From Solibacillus faecavium (lineage in GTDB: Bacteria; Bacillota; Bacilli; Bacillales_A; Planococcaceae): a stretch of 49,070 bases of DNA. This document shows positions 14,390-24,100 of the stretch, in pieces. The notes beneath the pieces were generated by a model. It was not told the DNA's origin and did not search any database. It saw only the letters and a program-made list of their open reading frames with translations. The stretch spans positions 1,174 through 50,243 of the forward strand of contig NZ_JACSPZ010000014.1 in NCBI RefSeq assembly GCF_014836905.1, read 5' to 3'. The position numbers and the translations under genes are program-made. Each line of letters begins with the position of its first letter. Within the stretch, counting starts at the first letter, position 1.

Positions 14390-15269
14390 ATTTCTCCTTC
14401 TGCACCTTTAACGCTTCAATTTCAGCTTGATACTTCTCACGACTTTCATCATTAATTTTACGTAACTCAGCAATCTCTGCATAAAGCGCCTGGATCTGTT
14501 CGTTGTACTGCTCGTTTGCCTTGGCTAGTTGGGCTTGTTGCTGACGTTCCAGTTCGACTAGTGCTTTTTCACGCTCTAGATCTTTGCGTTCGATAGATAG
14601 TTGGAGAGTGTCTTCAAACTTTTTCTGTTCTGAAGCTAAGGTCTTTCTAGATTCTGCAAGTTCCTGTTGAAGTGCGTTGCCTTTTACTTCTGCAGCGTTT
14701 GCTTGTTCTACTAATGCTGCTTTTTCATTGCTGAAATCGATTTTCAGCTGTTCATTTTCTTCGGCATAGGCTTGGTATTTTGCGACTAAGCCACTTAACG
14801 TATCATTTTTTTCTTTATATTCAGCAATAAGGGCCTGGTTGTTTTCCAAGGTAGTTTCATTCGCTTTTAATTTCTCTTTTAACTCTTTTTCTTGTTCTTG
14901 TAATGCCGTTACCATATTATTTTTCAACGTGATTTCTTCTTTTAATTGGAAAAGTTGTTGTTGGAACTCCTGGATAATGGCTTCTTTGCTCTCTAATTTA
15001 TCGCTAATATCTTTCACAGCGTGGTCCTTCAGATAAACCGAACGTTGAATCATATTGACGATTAGCTCATACATGCGGGTTGTATGGTGTTCAAGTTCCG
15101 ATAAATCTTGCGTGTAGTCACTTGAACCTTGCTTAATAGTATTCAATTCATACAATGCCACAGCCTTCTCGAACCAGTCCTTTGAAGATACACCACTTGA
15201 TTCGATAACCATCTTCGCTTTTTCATACATTTCTTCGCTTACTTTGACTCCAAATGTTTTATCAGCCAT
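14388..15269 (-). CDS. DNA-binding coiled-coil protein (KfrA-like, plasmid maintenance)
   Basis: A 293-residue protein. Residues 1-45 look like a ribbon-helix-helix unit (FGVKVSEEMYEKAKMVIESSGVSSKDWFEKAVALYE). From about 90 to the end it is continuous heptad coiled coil rich in E, K, Q and A, with no transmembrane segment. This design resembles KfrA and related plasmid proteins that bind their own promoter and form filaments aiding segregation. Its promoter region carries three GTTAAC sites and a second cluster lies at 16645-16690, both candidate targets. It follows the MerR-like coiled-coil gene on the same strand. Confidence 0.6.
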   Translation of the reverse strand: MADKTFGVKVSEEMYEKAKMVIESSGVSSKDWFEKAVALYELNTIKQGSSDYTQDLSELEHHTTRMYELIVNMIQRSVYLKDHAVKDISDKLESKEAIIQEFQQQLFQLKEEITLKNNMVTALQEQEKELKEKLKANETTLENNQALIAEYKEKNDTLSGLVAKYQAYAEENEQLKIDFSNEKAALVEQANAAEVKGNALQQELAESRKTLASEQKKFEDTLQLSIERKDLEREKALVELERQQQAQLAKANEQYNEQIQALYAEIAELRKINDESREKYQAEIEALKVQKEK

Positions 15270-15286
15270 TTTAACTCCTCCTAATG

Positions 15287-15345
15287 GTTAACTAATAAAA
15301 TCAATAATATCAAAGGGTTAACCTAGTTTTTTTAAGTTAACTTTA
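15287..15345. promoter_or_regulatory. Three GTTAAC sites upstream of the coiled-coil gene
   Basis: GGTTAACT near 15287, GGGTTAACC near 15315 and AAGTTAAC near 15337 lie just ahead of the gene starting at 15269. Their spacing is about 20-30 bases. Autoregulation by its RHH domain is the simplest reading. Confidence 0.55.
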
Positions 15346-15392
15346 TTATAATTCAATGCGACTGAAAATTCAAATATTAATCCTGTATTGGC

Positions 15393-15428
15393 GTATAAAA
15401 AACGCTCCCTGTTCAAGAGGGAACGTTT
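15393..15428 (-). terminator. Terminator of the MerR-like gene
   Basis: On the minus strand AAAACGTTCCCT, a short loop, GGGAGCGTTTTTT. It overlaps the stop codon of the gene ending at 15413. Confidence 0.7.
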
Positions 15429-16357
15429 TGTTGATCATCGTATTCCAAAGATTGTTTGTGATATTCGTGGAGCGCTAACGTTAACTGTTTAGAATAGTGT
15501 TCTTCGATATAAGCAGAGATATAGCGTTTCTTATCAATCTCAATTTGCGCAGAACGGAAAAGTTTTTGGAAAAGCGGTTTCTTTTGTTGGGTATACTGTT
15601 GAACTGCTTCGTTCTGTAAACGATTAAGCACGGTTTGTTCAATAGATTTTTCCCTAATACGTATTGCGATATCCTCCTTATTAGATGCCATCATTCCCTC
15701 GACCATTTTCCTCAACTCAGTGTTTTCCTGTTCAAGATTTTTTGTGATGGTTTGAATCTTTTCTAATTTTTGCGAAGTTTCGAGAGGAATGGCTTTTATT
15801 TTTTGTTCTAGAAAGTCTTGATTTATGGTTAGTTGCATTTGTTGGGTCTCTTCATTTTGCTCCATTTTAAATAAACCTGTCTTCATAATTTGTTCTAATG
15901 CTTGACTCATGGCATTGAGTTTGTATTCAATGTCATCGGGCGTAGCAATTTCTGTTGAAGGAGACGGTCTTTTTTGGATAATATGGCCATCTTCATTTAT
16001 CCGTAAAAGTTGTCTTAGTCCCCTTACGCGATACTCATCCTTTAATAGCAGAATCATACGCAATTTTAAAATAGCTTTAAAATCTAAACGAATAAGGGTA
16101 GCTGTTGTGGGATTTGTCGCTTGGTCATCAAATAAATACTCTTCAAAGGGTTTGATGTAGTAACGCAGCTGTGCATCCGTAACATCAAACCAGCTCGCCA
16201 CTTCGGGTGTGGAATAGTATTTCTTTTCAATGAGCTCGAGTAAATAAGGCTCAGATAAAAAATGCTGCTCGTTGGGTGTTCCTTGGATGACTTGAAATAA
16301 AGTATCGTTTGCAAGGACTTCTTTTATACGTTGCTCAATGGGAATCACTTGTTCCAT
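15413..16357 (-). CDS. MerR-type HTH coiled-coil protein, plasmid-associated
   Basis: 314 residues. Residues 45-80 (KKYYSTPEVASWFDVTDAQ then LRYYI) form a MerR/excisionase-like winged HTH. The middle (about 140-240) is coiled coil (QKLEKIQTITKNLEQENTELR), and the C-terminus is basic and helical. Such proteins occur on Bacillus plasmids near replication or partition genes, but their exact role is not settled. AGGAGAG precedes the ATG. Its leader has repeated AGAATAG/GAAAAGAAT motifs; a similar purine-rich run lies upstream of the recombinase at 30891, hinting at shared control. Confidence 0.55.
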   Translation of the reverse strand: MEQVIPIEQRIKEVLANDTLFQVIQGTPNEQHFLSEPYLLELIEKKYYSTPEVASWFDVTDAQLRYYIKPFEEYLFDDQATNPTTATLIRLDFKAILKLRMILLLKDEYRVRGLRQLLRINEDGHIIQKRPSPSTEIATPDDIEYKLNAMSQALEQIMKTGLFKMEQNEETQQMQLTINQDFLEQKIKAIPLETSQKLEKIQTITKNLEQENTELRKMVEGMMASNKEDIAIRIREKSIEQTVLNRLQNEAVQQYTQQKKPLFQKLFRSAQIEIDKKRYISAYIEEHYSKQLTLALHEYHKQSLEYDDQQNVPS

Positions 16358-16530
16358 ATTCTATTCTCTCCTATTCTATTCAAAACTTTTTTATTCTTTT
16401 GTACGCAACTCTACGGAAAACTTTTCAATTCTTTTCTACGCTAGGGCAAATTTGAAAATATTTCTCTATTTCTCTCTATTCTTTTGTGGGCGTTTTTATG
16501 CTAGTTTTCTTCGGAAAGAGCGCAAAAAAA

Positions 16531-16584
16531 GCGTCCTCATGAGATTCGAGATGGATACCCCATACATCGAATTTATGAGAACGC
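16531..16584 (+). repeat. Folded repeat, family 2 (copy 1)
   Basis: AAAAAAA, then GCGTCCTCAT paired with ATGAGAACGC, enclosing ATTCGA/TCGAAT. A related unit with compensating stem changes lies at 31874-31931, and a truncated one near 26417. It sits upstream of the MerR-like gene. The rest of 16358-16997 has no supported gene. Confidence 0.55.
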
Positions 16585-16644
16585 TGAGATATTTGATTTT
16601 TCAAATAGCTGACAGCGAGCCTTGGAGTGATATCCCATTTCATT

Positions 16645-16690
16645 TGATTAACCTTTAAACGTTAATTTCAAAGAGGTTAACCAGTTAACT
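16645..16690. promoter_or_regulatory. Second GTTAAC cluster (candidate centromere-like site)
   Basis: GATTAACC, GTTAAT, GGTTAACC and GTTAACT occur within about 45 bases, away from any gene start. They match the sites upstream of the coiled-coil gene at 14388. Confidence 0.5.
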
Positions 16691-16696
16691 ATTTAT

Positions 16697-16719
16697 ACCG
16701 TAACTCACCGGAGACAACC
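16697..16719 (-). repeat. Fragment of folded-element domain 2
   Basis: ACCGTAACTCACCGGAGACA and the next bases match 26629-26650 of the minus-strand copy with one change, covering one side of hairpin 1. The rest is lost. A shorter match lies at 27474-27488. Confidence 0.5.
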
Positions 16720-16997
16720 TACGTTGTCGAAGTAACATTCTTTAAAGTATCTTGATTGCTTCTTGACTGCTTGGCGAAATTTATGAAGTGCTACCATAAA
16801 TTGTTTGAAAAGTGTTGTTCTTTGATGTAAGCACCGTTACAGAAGTGCTTTTTCCAAATATCTTTAAATAGTTTAATTATTAAAGCGCAATATATATCAA
16901 AAAATATTGTTTAAATTTGTTATAATTTTGAACTAATAAAATAAATATTTAGAGATTTTTAATAAAACTTAGCTTAATTATAAAGGAGTAGAAACAA

Positions 16998-17516
16998 ATG
17001 AATAAAAAGGAATCAATTAAAGGGTGGGAATTTATAAGTTCTACTCCAGATTTATACACATTTGAGTTAGACGACAAAGTATTTTATTCAGGTAGAAAAT
17101 CAGGATTGCTTAATGCAAAAATAGGAGTAAGTACTAGAGAATTTGCAACAATAGTACAGAGATTTCAAGCAAGCATTTATTTAGGGAAACAAATTAAAAT
17201 GTCTTGTTATTTAAAAGCGGAGCGAGAGACAAAATGCCAAGTATGGCTTCAAATTAATGATTCATATGATGATATAATTATTTTTAATAGTATGGATAAC
17301 AGTATTTTTCAAGGAAAAACAGATTGGAATTATTACTCCATAATACTTGATGTACCTAAAGAAAGTGCTTGTATTCTTTTTGGAATGCAACTTTTTGGTG
17401 CGGGAAAAGTTTGGGTTGATAATTTTAAGTTCGAAGAGGTAAGTGAAATAATAAGTAGAACAAATAATGCAGATAGGAACCTATCAGAACAACCAATTAA
17501 TTTAGATTTTAACTAA
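16998..17516 (+). CDS. Hypothetical protein with jelly-roll (carbohydrate-binding-like) pattern
   Basis: A 172-residue soluble protein. W-E-F at 11-13, alternating strands, ASIYLGKQIKMSCYLK, KCQVWLQIND, TDWNYYSIILDVP and GAGKVWVDNFKFEEV follow the beta-sandwich pattern of CBM-like domains, in which the final W-V-D-N-x-x-F motif is typical. Similar domains follow DNA-binding domains in some regulators, but none is present here. AAAGGAGTAG precedes the ATG. It lies alone between the plasmid-maintenance genes and the lanthipeptide block. Substrate unknown. Confidence 0.5.
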   Translation: MNKKESIKGWEFISSTPDLYTFELDDKVFYSGRKSGLLNAKIGVSTREFATIVQRFQASIYLGKQIKMSCYLKAERETKCQVWLQINDSYDDIIIFNSMDNSIFQGKTDWNYYSIILDVPKESACILFGMQLFGAGKVWVDNFKFEEVSEIISRTNNADRNLSEQPINLDFN

Positions 17517-17632
17517 TAGATAAACAATAATTGAAGGCTCAGGTATTCATAGAATATAGTAAGAGTATGATATTTGGTAAGGAATTTGAATGGAACAATT
17601 ATGGGTATTATAAGTTTGGAATATAAACGATT

Positions 17633-17668
17633 AAACGGCTTAAACCCTCAGAATTTAGGCTCAAGCCG
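17633..17668 (+). terminator. Terminator-like hairpin after the jelly-roll gene
   Basis: ACGGCTTAAACC pairs imperfectly with GGCTCAAGCCGC. It has only a weak T tract. Confidence 0.4.
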
Positions 17669-17762
17669 CATAATTTCTAATGTCTACTTGACGGGGAGTA
17701 ACAATTGGGGTGCAATTCACTAAAAAGAACCTTCTATATATTAATTTTCCTCATGTGTGGTT

Positions 17763-18944
17763 TTATGAACTGGTCTTTGTAGACAATTCACTTTCAAATT
17801 TCCTCTTTTCACCTATATTAATGAATTTTTTCAATAAAATTTCCATGGGGCCATTATCCCATTTCTTTAAATATAATTTGCTCAATATAGCAAGGAATAC
17901 ATAAACCACAAAAGTAATTATCACACCATTTAAAACTCCAATCTTGCCAAATAAACCTAAACCATAACCATAGAAAATGAATGTAAAAATAATAGAATAT
18001 GCAATGTAATTTGATAATGATAGTCTTCCTGTAGCAATTAAATAGGGGTTAATAAGTTTAAGATATGGATATATCGAAAATAAAAGAGAAATATAACCAA
18101 TTCCTAAAAAATTTGATCCTAGTGTAAATGTCATTCCGTACAAATCGTTGTTAGGATATTGTAAATATAATAGTTTCATTACAATGCCAATGGGTATTAA
18201 AAGTATTCCTATATAATAATACCTTGGATTTATTTTATAAAATTTCATTTTAGCAGCGTATATACCTAACAGCGCCATTGGTAATAATGTAAAAGGAGAA
18301 ACAAGAGTAGTTAAGATTAGTATAAACGTTCCCATTCCTTCGATATCCAGACCCAAAACTTTAGTTAATGCTTCTGATTCAAGCCGATGTTGCAGAATTT
18401 CTGAATAATGACCGTTTGAGTAAACCTCTTCCGTATTTAATATATAGGACGATATTTTATTTGGATCTAGAGCACTCTGATTATAAGATCCGTAACTAAA
18501 CAAACTAATAGTGCCTAAAAATATAAGAGCCCATATTAATATTGTATGAGGTTTTCTCTTAATGAACATGAGAAGAAATAATGTAGTTAAACCATACGAA
18601 AAAAGAATGTCACCCTCCCATATAAACAAAAAATGTAAAAATCCAATTAAAAGTAAACCGATTGAGCGTTTTAAAATTATTTTAGAAGGTCGAATAGTAT
18701 TTGAGCTTCTTCTGTATAAAACTAAGCTATATCCTAATAAGAATGTGAAAATTGGTAAGAAACTACCTTCTATAAGGATATAGATTAAATTACGTGTCCA
18801 TATATCAGTATTTGAATCAGTAAAATATATTAATTGGTCTTTCCCCAAAATTCCATATTGAAAAATTAACATATTGACTAATAAAATTCCTAAAAGAGAG
18901 ATACCTCTTAAAGCATCTAGCTGATCAATTCTTTTTTTCTGCAT
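17763..18944 (-). CDS. DUF418-type multipass membrane protein
   Basis: About 393 residues with roughly ten hydrophobic segments. The N-terminal LDALRGISLLGILLVNM is the hallmark of the DUF418/YeiB group (related to HGSNAT-type acyltransferases), and the C-terminal GRLSLSNYIAYSI matches the DUF418 domain. The start is ATG 18944 with AAGGAG upstream; the longer frame from 18986 runs through the promoter region. DUF418 genes often lie in antibiotic or peptide gene clusters. Here it precedes the lanthipeptide operon on the opposite strand and could contribute to resistance or export, but this is not shown. Confidence 0.8.
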   Translation of the reverse strand: MQKKRIDQLDALRGISLLGILLVNMLIFQYGILGKDQLIYFTDSNTDIWTRNLIYILIEGSFLPIFTFLLGYSLVLYRRSSNTIRPSKIILKRSIGLLLIGFLHFLFIWEGDILFSYGLTTLFLLMFIKRKPHTILIWALIFLGTISLFSYGSYNQSALDPNKISSYILNTEEVYSNGHYSEILQHRLESEALTKVLGLDIEGMGTFILILTTLVSPFTLLPMALLGIYAAKMKFYKINPRYYYIGILLIPIGIVMKLLYLQYPNNDLYGMTFTLGSNFLGIGYISLLFSIYPYLKLINPYLIATGRLSLSNYIAYSIIFTFIFYGYGLGLFGKIGVLNGVIITFVVYVFLAILSKLYLKKWDNGPMEILLKKFINIGEKRKFESELSTKTSS

Positions 18945-19039
18945 TTTTAGCTCCTTAAAAAGTATTTTTGACTTCAATAAAGGCAACCAAGAGATTTTAT
19001 TTTACTGATAGAAGTTCTTGATTGCCTTAAAGTAATTAT

Positions 19040-19243
19040 TTATTCGTCACCAATGTGTATGAATACTTCTTCTATTTGCTTACCTAAGGCTTTTGAAATT
19101 CTAAATGCTAAATCCAGAGAAGGATTATATCTATTTTTTTCAAGAGCGACTATGGTTTGTCGAGTTACTCCTACTTCTTTAGCTAGTTGTTCTTGCGTCA
19201 TTTTTTTATGAGCCCTCCAAATACTAATTTGGTTGTCTAGCAT
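19040..19243 (-). CDS. Small XRE-family HTH regulator
   Basis: This 67-residue protein is a bare helix-turn-helix domain: [13 protein letters not shown] near the start and [17 protein letters not shown] as the recognition helix. Proteins of this size often regulate the gene they are cotranscribed with. It lies 50 bases downstream of a three-TM protein on the same strand. Its target could include the divergent lanthipeptide promoter 650 bases away. AGGAGGATAG precedes the ATG. Confidence 0.85.
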   Translation of the reverse strand: MLDNQISIWRAHKKMTQEQLAKEVGVTRQTIVALEKNRYNPSLDLAFRISKALGKQIEEVFIHIGDE

Positions 19244-19293
19244 ACCTATCCTCCTACCTCTAATTCATTATTATTTCGAAATATAATTATTCC

Positions 19294-19584
19294 TTACTGG
19301 TATTTCCGATCATACAGAAAGAGGCTCACTGTATGAATTAAGGTTCCTACTGATAGTCCAATTAACATGTAGTTAAAAAGGTTATCCGCGGTGATAGCTT
19401 CAGTAGTGTAAAAAACGGTAATTATCCCCATTATCACAAATAATGAAGAGAATGAAATTTTGGCTGCTTTCCCTACTATATGGTCACCTCTTTCATCATT
19501 TTTATTTTTGTCTAAGAAGTGAAACCAGTAAAAAATGGTTGCTAATAGTAGGAATCCTGAGACAGTTGTCAACGTATCAAGCAT
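19294..19584 (-). CDS. Small three-TM membrane protein paired with the HTH regulator
   Basis: 96 residues with hydrophobic segments near 5-21, 43-62 and 67-88 and a charged DKNKNDERGDH loop. The HTH-plus-small-membrane-protein pair is common in Firmicutes, where the membrane partner may be a sensor or immunity protein. GGAGGT lies before the ATG. It faces the lanthipeptide operon, so an immunity role is possible. An inverted repeat TTACATTTTGTAAAG near 19632 upstream of this gene may be the regulator's site. Confidence 0.65.
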   Translation of the reverse strand: MLDTLTTVSGFLLLATIFYWFHFLDKNKNDERGDHIVGKAAKISFSSLFVIMGIITVFYTTEAITADNLFNYMLIGLSVGTLIHTVSLFLYDRKYQ

Positions 19585-19892
19585 TTCAATACCTCCAATT
19601 TTTTATTATAAATTTAAAGTAACATATTTCTTACATTTTGTAAAGCATTTCTTACGTCAATAGACACCATTCGATAATATTGTGAATATTTATAATCGTT
19701 TGTAAAGTAATGTATTTAAGTCAATTTGTAATGAATTCTAGATAAAAAGAATAAAATATTTTACATTTTTTTAAAAAAATCCTTGATTTAGATATTTTGG
19801 GATGTTAAGTTATTTGTAACAAATAAAGGAAAAAAATATGACATATTTTTACATAATTTTTCCAATATTTGAAATTTTATAGGAGGTGCGTT

Positions 19893-20087
19893 ATGGAAAA
19901 AGTAGTTGGAATGAGCATGAAAAAGTTAGAGAAGGGTGAAATGGAGAAAATTTATGGGGCTTCTGGTGTAGTAGAACCACATACAACTCCAATCCTTAGT
20001 GCTGCTACTAAAAGTAGTAAGAAATGTTTAGGAGCAATCTCTGCAATCAGTGGTCTAGTTTCTTACAACAAAGATTGTTTGGGATGA
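19893..20087 (+). CDS. Lanthipeptide precursor A1 (cytolysin large-subunit-like)
   Basis: 64 residues. The leader contains LEKGEMEKIYGA, matching the class II double-glycine-type leader, followed by S-G-V-V-E-P-H and the core TTPILSAATKSSKK... with two Cys (core 15 and 32) and ten Ser/Thr. Cytolysin LL has the same order: E-M-E-A-I-Q-G-S, G-D-V-Q-A-E, then TTP. The start is ATG 19893 after AGGAGGTGCGTT; a longer frame from 19869 overlaps the ribosome site. Product would be dehydrated and cyclised by the LanM, with a second protease needed to remove the short linker before TTP. Confidence 0.85.
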   Translation: MEKVVGMSMKKLEKGEMEKIYGASGVVEPHTTPILSAATKSSKKCLGAISAISGLVSYNKDCLG

Positions 20088-20114
20088 TTTTACAAAAAGG
20101 AGCGTGACTATTAA

Positions 20115-20291
20115 ATGAATGTTAACTCTACTGTTGGTAAAAGTTTGAAAAAGTTAAATAAAACAGAGATGGAGAAGGTTTTCGGAGCTACAGGCTCTGA
20201 AATTCAACCTCAATCTACACCGCTTTGTAGCTTCCTAGCTTCATATATTATATCTGCTCAGTTTAAATGTGGCGGAGATAATAAACCTTGA
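20115..20291 (+). CDS. Lanthipeptide precursor A2 (cytolysin small-subunit-like)
   Basis: 58 residues and missed by simple length cut-offs. The leader ...KTEMEKVFGA resembles that of A1. The linker T-G-S-E-I-Q-P-Q precedes the core STPLCSFLASYIISAQFKCG. It parallels cytolysin LS (TTPAC ... SAKFC): an N-terminal ring from Ser/Thr to Cys5 and a C-terminal ring from Ser14 to Cys19. The tail GGDNKP is extra. AAGGAG lies about 12 bases before the ATG, slightly far. Both precursors lie 27 bases apart, as expected for a two-component system. Confidence 0.82.
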   Translation: MNVNSTVGKSLKKLNKTEMEKVFGATGSEIQPQSTPLCSFLASYIISAQFKCGGDNKP

Positions 20292-20371
20292 TTTGTATAG
20301 TTTCTTAAAGTATTTTGGGCAAAGTGTTGAATTTCACTTTGCCTATTTTTATAAAGGAAGGGAGTATAAAA

Positions 20372-21100
20372 TTGACTAAAAAAATTTTACTATACTCAGG
20401 ATCAAGAAACCTGAGTTCTAGAACAAATATTATTATTGAACAAATACATTCATATATAGTTGGAAATTATGCTGACATCCAAACGACGAAAATAGATCCA
20501 TTATCAATGCCACTTAGACATTCGACCGGTTGTAAAAATTGTTTTGAGCATGGGACTTGTCCTTCTGAGGGATATGCTGATGATAACGGGAAATTCTTAA
20601 AGGAAAAAGCAGATGAAGCTGATTTAATCATATTCGCTACTCCTGTATATTCACATAATGTTTCATCTGACAGCAAAATTTTTATAGATAGATTATCTTA
20701 CTGGGGCCACTTAATGAAGTTTGCTGGAAAATCGGTTATAACGATTGTTACATGCGAAAGTAATGGAGGGGAACATGTAGATAGTTATCTTAAAAAGGTG
20801 TTTACATTTATGGGTGCAAATATATTACACTCTGAAATTTTCTTTAAAAATTATGATGAAGATGAATATAGGGAAGGTCTAGAAGAAATAGAATCTGTTA
20901 TACATGATCATTATAAAAATGATTTCCCAGTTGTAATTAGTGATAAACACGAGAGTACGTTCCAAACTATGAAATCAATTTTAAATAAATATCCAAAAGA
21001 GCATTTTGAATATCGATATTGGGAAGAAAGTGGGATGTTTAAAAGCCCTACTCTAAAAGAACATATAAAATCTAAATCAAGCGAGGGGTTAAAATGTTAG
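20372..21100 (+). CDS. LanJ-type flavoprotein dehydrogenase (NADPH-dependent FMN reductase family)
   Basis: About 242 residues in the flavodoxin/FMN-reductase fold. YSGSRNLSSRTN near residue 8 is the FMN phosphate loop, followed by a CKNCFEHGTC motif near 55 and ATPVYSHNVSSDSKIFIDRL near 88, typical of iron-sulfur flavoprotein-like reductases. Within lanthipeptide operons such enzymes (LanJ, e.g. CrnJ of carnolysin) reduce dehydroalanine to D-alanine. The start is TTG 20372 after AAGGAAGGGAG; the longer ATG frame from 20315 is unlikely. Its stop overlaps the LanM start by 7 bases, so translation is coupled. The many Ser residues of A1 are plausible substrates. Confidence 0.75.
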   Translation: MTKKILLYSGSRNLSSRTNIIIEQIHSYIVGNYADIQTTKIDPLSMPLRHSTGCKNCFEHGTCPSEGYADDNGKFLKEKADEADLIIFATPVYSHNVSSDSKIFIDRLSYWGHLMKFAGKSVITIVTCESNGGEHVDSYLKKVFTFMGANILHSEIFFKNYDEDEYREGLEEIESVIHDHYKNDFPVVISDKHESTFQTMKSILNKYPKEHFEYRYWEESGMFKSPTLKEHIKSKSSEGLKC

Positions 21101-24100
21101 ATAACCTATATTTAAGTTTAAACATCAAGGAAAGGTATTCTATTTTAAAAACAAACAAAGAATTATTAAATGATTTAAATACCAAGGCATTAGATAGCTG
21201 GCGATCAGAAATGAGTATTTTAACAGATAGTGCATTTGCCGAAATGATTTCCATCAACAATTATAATCTTAATGTTTTCTCACATGTAGTTGATAAAGAT
21301 GTATCTGCAGCTAACAAAAAGTTATATCAATTATATGCAGAGAAATCGGAATGGTATCAAAAATTTGTACAAATGGTAAATGAAGTGAATGCAGATAAGA
21401 GTATTCACTTCAAAAAAGATATTTTATTTTTACTAAGACCTTATACATACTATGTTGAAAAATCAATTGATGAATTACTTTCTACTCCATTAATTAAAAG
21501 GATAGTAGGTAAAGAAATAAAAAAATGCTTTGTAGAGCACTTTGCGATTACTGCTATAGAAATTGCTCAAAAACCTATTGTTTTAGAGTTAAATATCGAT
21601 AGGGAAAAAGGGGAATTATCCGGTGAATCTAAGGAAGACAGGTTTAAATCTTTCATAGATTCATTTTCTTCTAATTCCAAATTACTTTCCTTTTACAACA
21701 AATACATTGTGTTGACACGCCTGCTTACAGATATTTCTTTGAACTATATTAAAAATGCAGAAACTTTGCTGAAAAGAATAGAGGAAAACAAAGACTTATT
21801 GTCATCCAAATTTGGGATCACTGATTTTGTATTAGAGAAGGTCAAAATGGGACAAGGAGATACTCATGGACGTGGTAATACAGTAACGGAGTTAGTTTTT
21901 AAAGATAGCACAAAGATTATTTACAAACCCAAAAATGTAAAGATTCATAAAGTATATAAAGAATTCGTTGATATTTTCAATAAAAAAGAAAATATATTAG
22001 AGATGCAAGTAACAGAAGCTCTTCATCTTAATGATTATACGTTTGAAGAATTTATAGAATATAAGGGGTGTAATAATAATAATGAGGTAAAAGATTATTA
22101 CCGACGCTTTGGGCAATTAATGGGTATTCTATATTTCTTAAATGGAACAGACATGCATATGGAAAATTTAATATCACGTGGTAATCAACCGATCGTAGTC
22201 GATTTAGAAACGTTATTCCAACAACCAATCCCATTTGATTCAAGGGACTATCCTATTATGAAAGATGTACGAAAAATTTTGTTTGGTAATGTAACTTCAA
22301 CTATGCTACTACCTGTCAAACATGGATCTGGGAGAGAAGATGACTTTGGCGTGGATTTAAGTGCTCTTGATGGAAAAGCTTCTAAATTACCAAGGAAGGT
22401 TTTACAGCCTGTAAATTTAGGAACTGATGAAATGAAATATGATTTTAAAGAAGTATCCAGTACTGACTCGAATAATATTCCATTTTTAAAAGATCCAACA
22501 GATAAAGTGTATTATAAAGATTTTATAGATGAAATCTTAATTGGATTTAAAAATATTGCTTTAGAGGTTATGAGAAACAAAGATGAGTTCCTGAATGGAT
22601 TATGGTTAAAAACGCTTCAAGAAGATATTTTAGTTAGAACCATCTTCCGAGACACAAGCCAGTATGGAAATATATTGGAACACTCTAACCATCCAGATTT
22701 ATTAATGGATATGCTAGATCGCGATAAAGTACTGGAAAATATGTGGAGCTTTGGCTTATCTAATAAAAAAGTTATTTATTATGAAATAGAAGACATGAGA
22801 ATTAATGATATTCCTATTTTTTTCTCGAATATAAAAGAAAATAATTTACTCAGCAGTAATTTGTATCCTATTGAAGGTGAGAGAGACTACAATAGCCTTA
22901 CATTGGTAACAGATAAAATAAATAATATAGATAATGATGTTTTAGATAAACAGCTCTCTGTAATAAAAGTAGCTTTAGGTCTTTATCCGAAGACATTACC
23001 TACTAAAACAGCACCCTTAATTTCAGATGTTCAATATGAATACGATTTTATAGAGGAAGCGAAAAAAATTGCTGATTTTTTAATAGAAAATATTACTATT
23101 GAAGATGACAAATATGTGTATTGGATGTCTGTAGTACATGGTTTGGATGTTGAATGGGAAGTTGGCTATTTAGATAATGATTTTTATGATGGGATAGCAG
23201 GAGTTTATTTATTTTTCGAGTCACTTTACTTAGAAACAAAAATTAAAAAGTATAAAGAGTATGCTAAGAAAATAGTCAACTCTTTAAAAATGAATTTCAA
23301 TAAAAACACTGTAGGATTAAGTAGCGGATATGTTGGACTAATACATGCTACTGCTTATATCAAAAATAGGAGAGTAATACGAGAAATAAGCGAGGATCTT
23401 CAAACACAATTCTCTTATCTTGAAAATGATCACGATGATATCCCGATGGATTACTTAAATGGAACCCCAAGTCTAATCAATTCCTTGTTAAAAATATACC
23501 AACGAGACGATGATATGGATGTGCTATTACAAGCAACTAAATACGCCGAAAAGTATATGTCCTTACCAGTGGCAGAAGAAATGAAATCTGACTTAGGCTT
23601 TGGGCATGGTTATTTAAGTATAGCGCTAGTGTTTTATAGATTGTGGAACATAACTGATAATGTTAGATATTGCAAAAGTGCCGAGCAATATTATAGTTAT
23701 TTTGAAAGCAGTTATGAAGCTGAAAAAGAAAGTTTGGAATCAAATTTATCCTGGTGTCGTGGTTTGTTAGGCGTATTAATCGGACAGTTGGAAATATATC
23801 AAATAACAAAAGACGAGAAGCATCTAAAAATCATTAATGAACTTGAAGAGATTATTTTCAAAATGAATGAACTTAATGATGATGGATTGTGCCATGGTAA
23901 TATCGCATACTCTGAGTTTTTCGTTAAAAAGTATGAATATTTTGATTCCCCTACAGATTTTGCTCATGCAAAAAATATTGTCCAAAATGTATTAAATTCA
24001 GCCAAAGAAGGATTTAAGTTAAGGAAAACGGATGGATTTCAATCATTGGGATTATTTACTGGATTATCAGGAATTGGCTATCAACTATTGAGGGTCAATA

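Noticed and set aside
17763-18944. DUF418 protein as the definite lanthipeptide immunity factor
   Set aside because: Only proximity supports this; it is on the opposite strand with two genes between.
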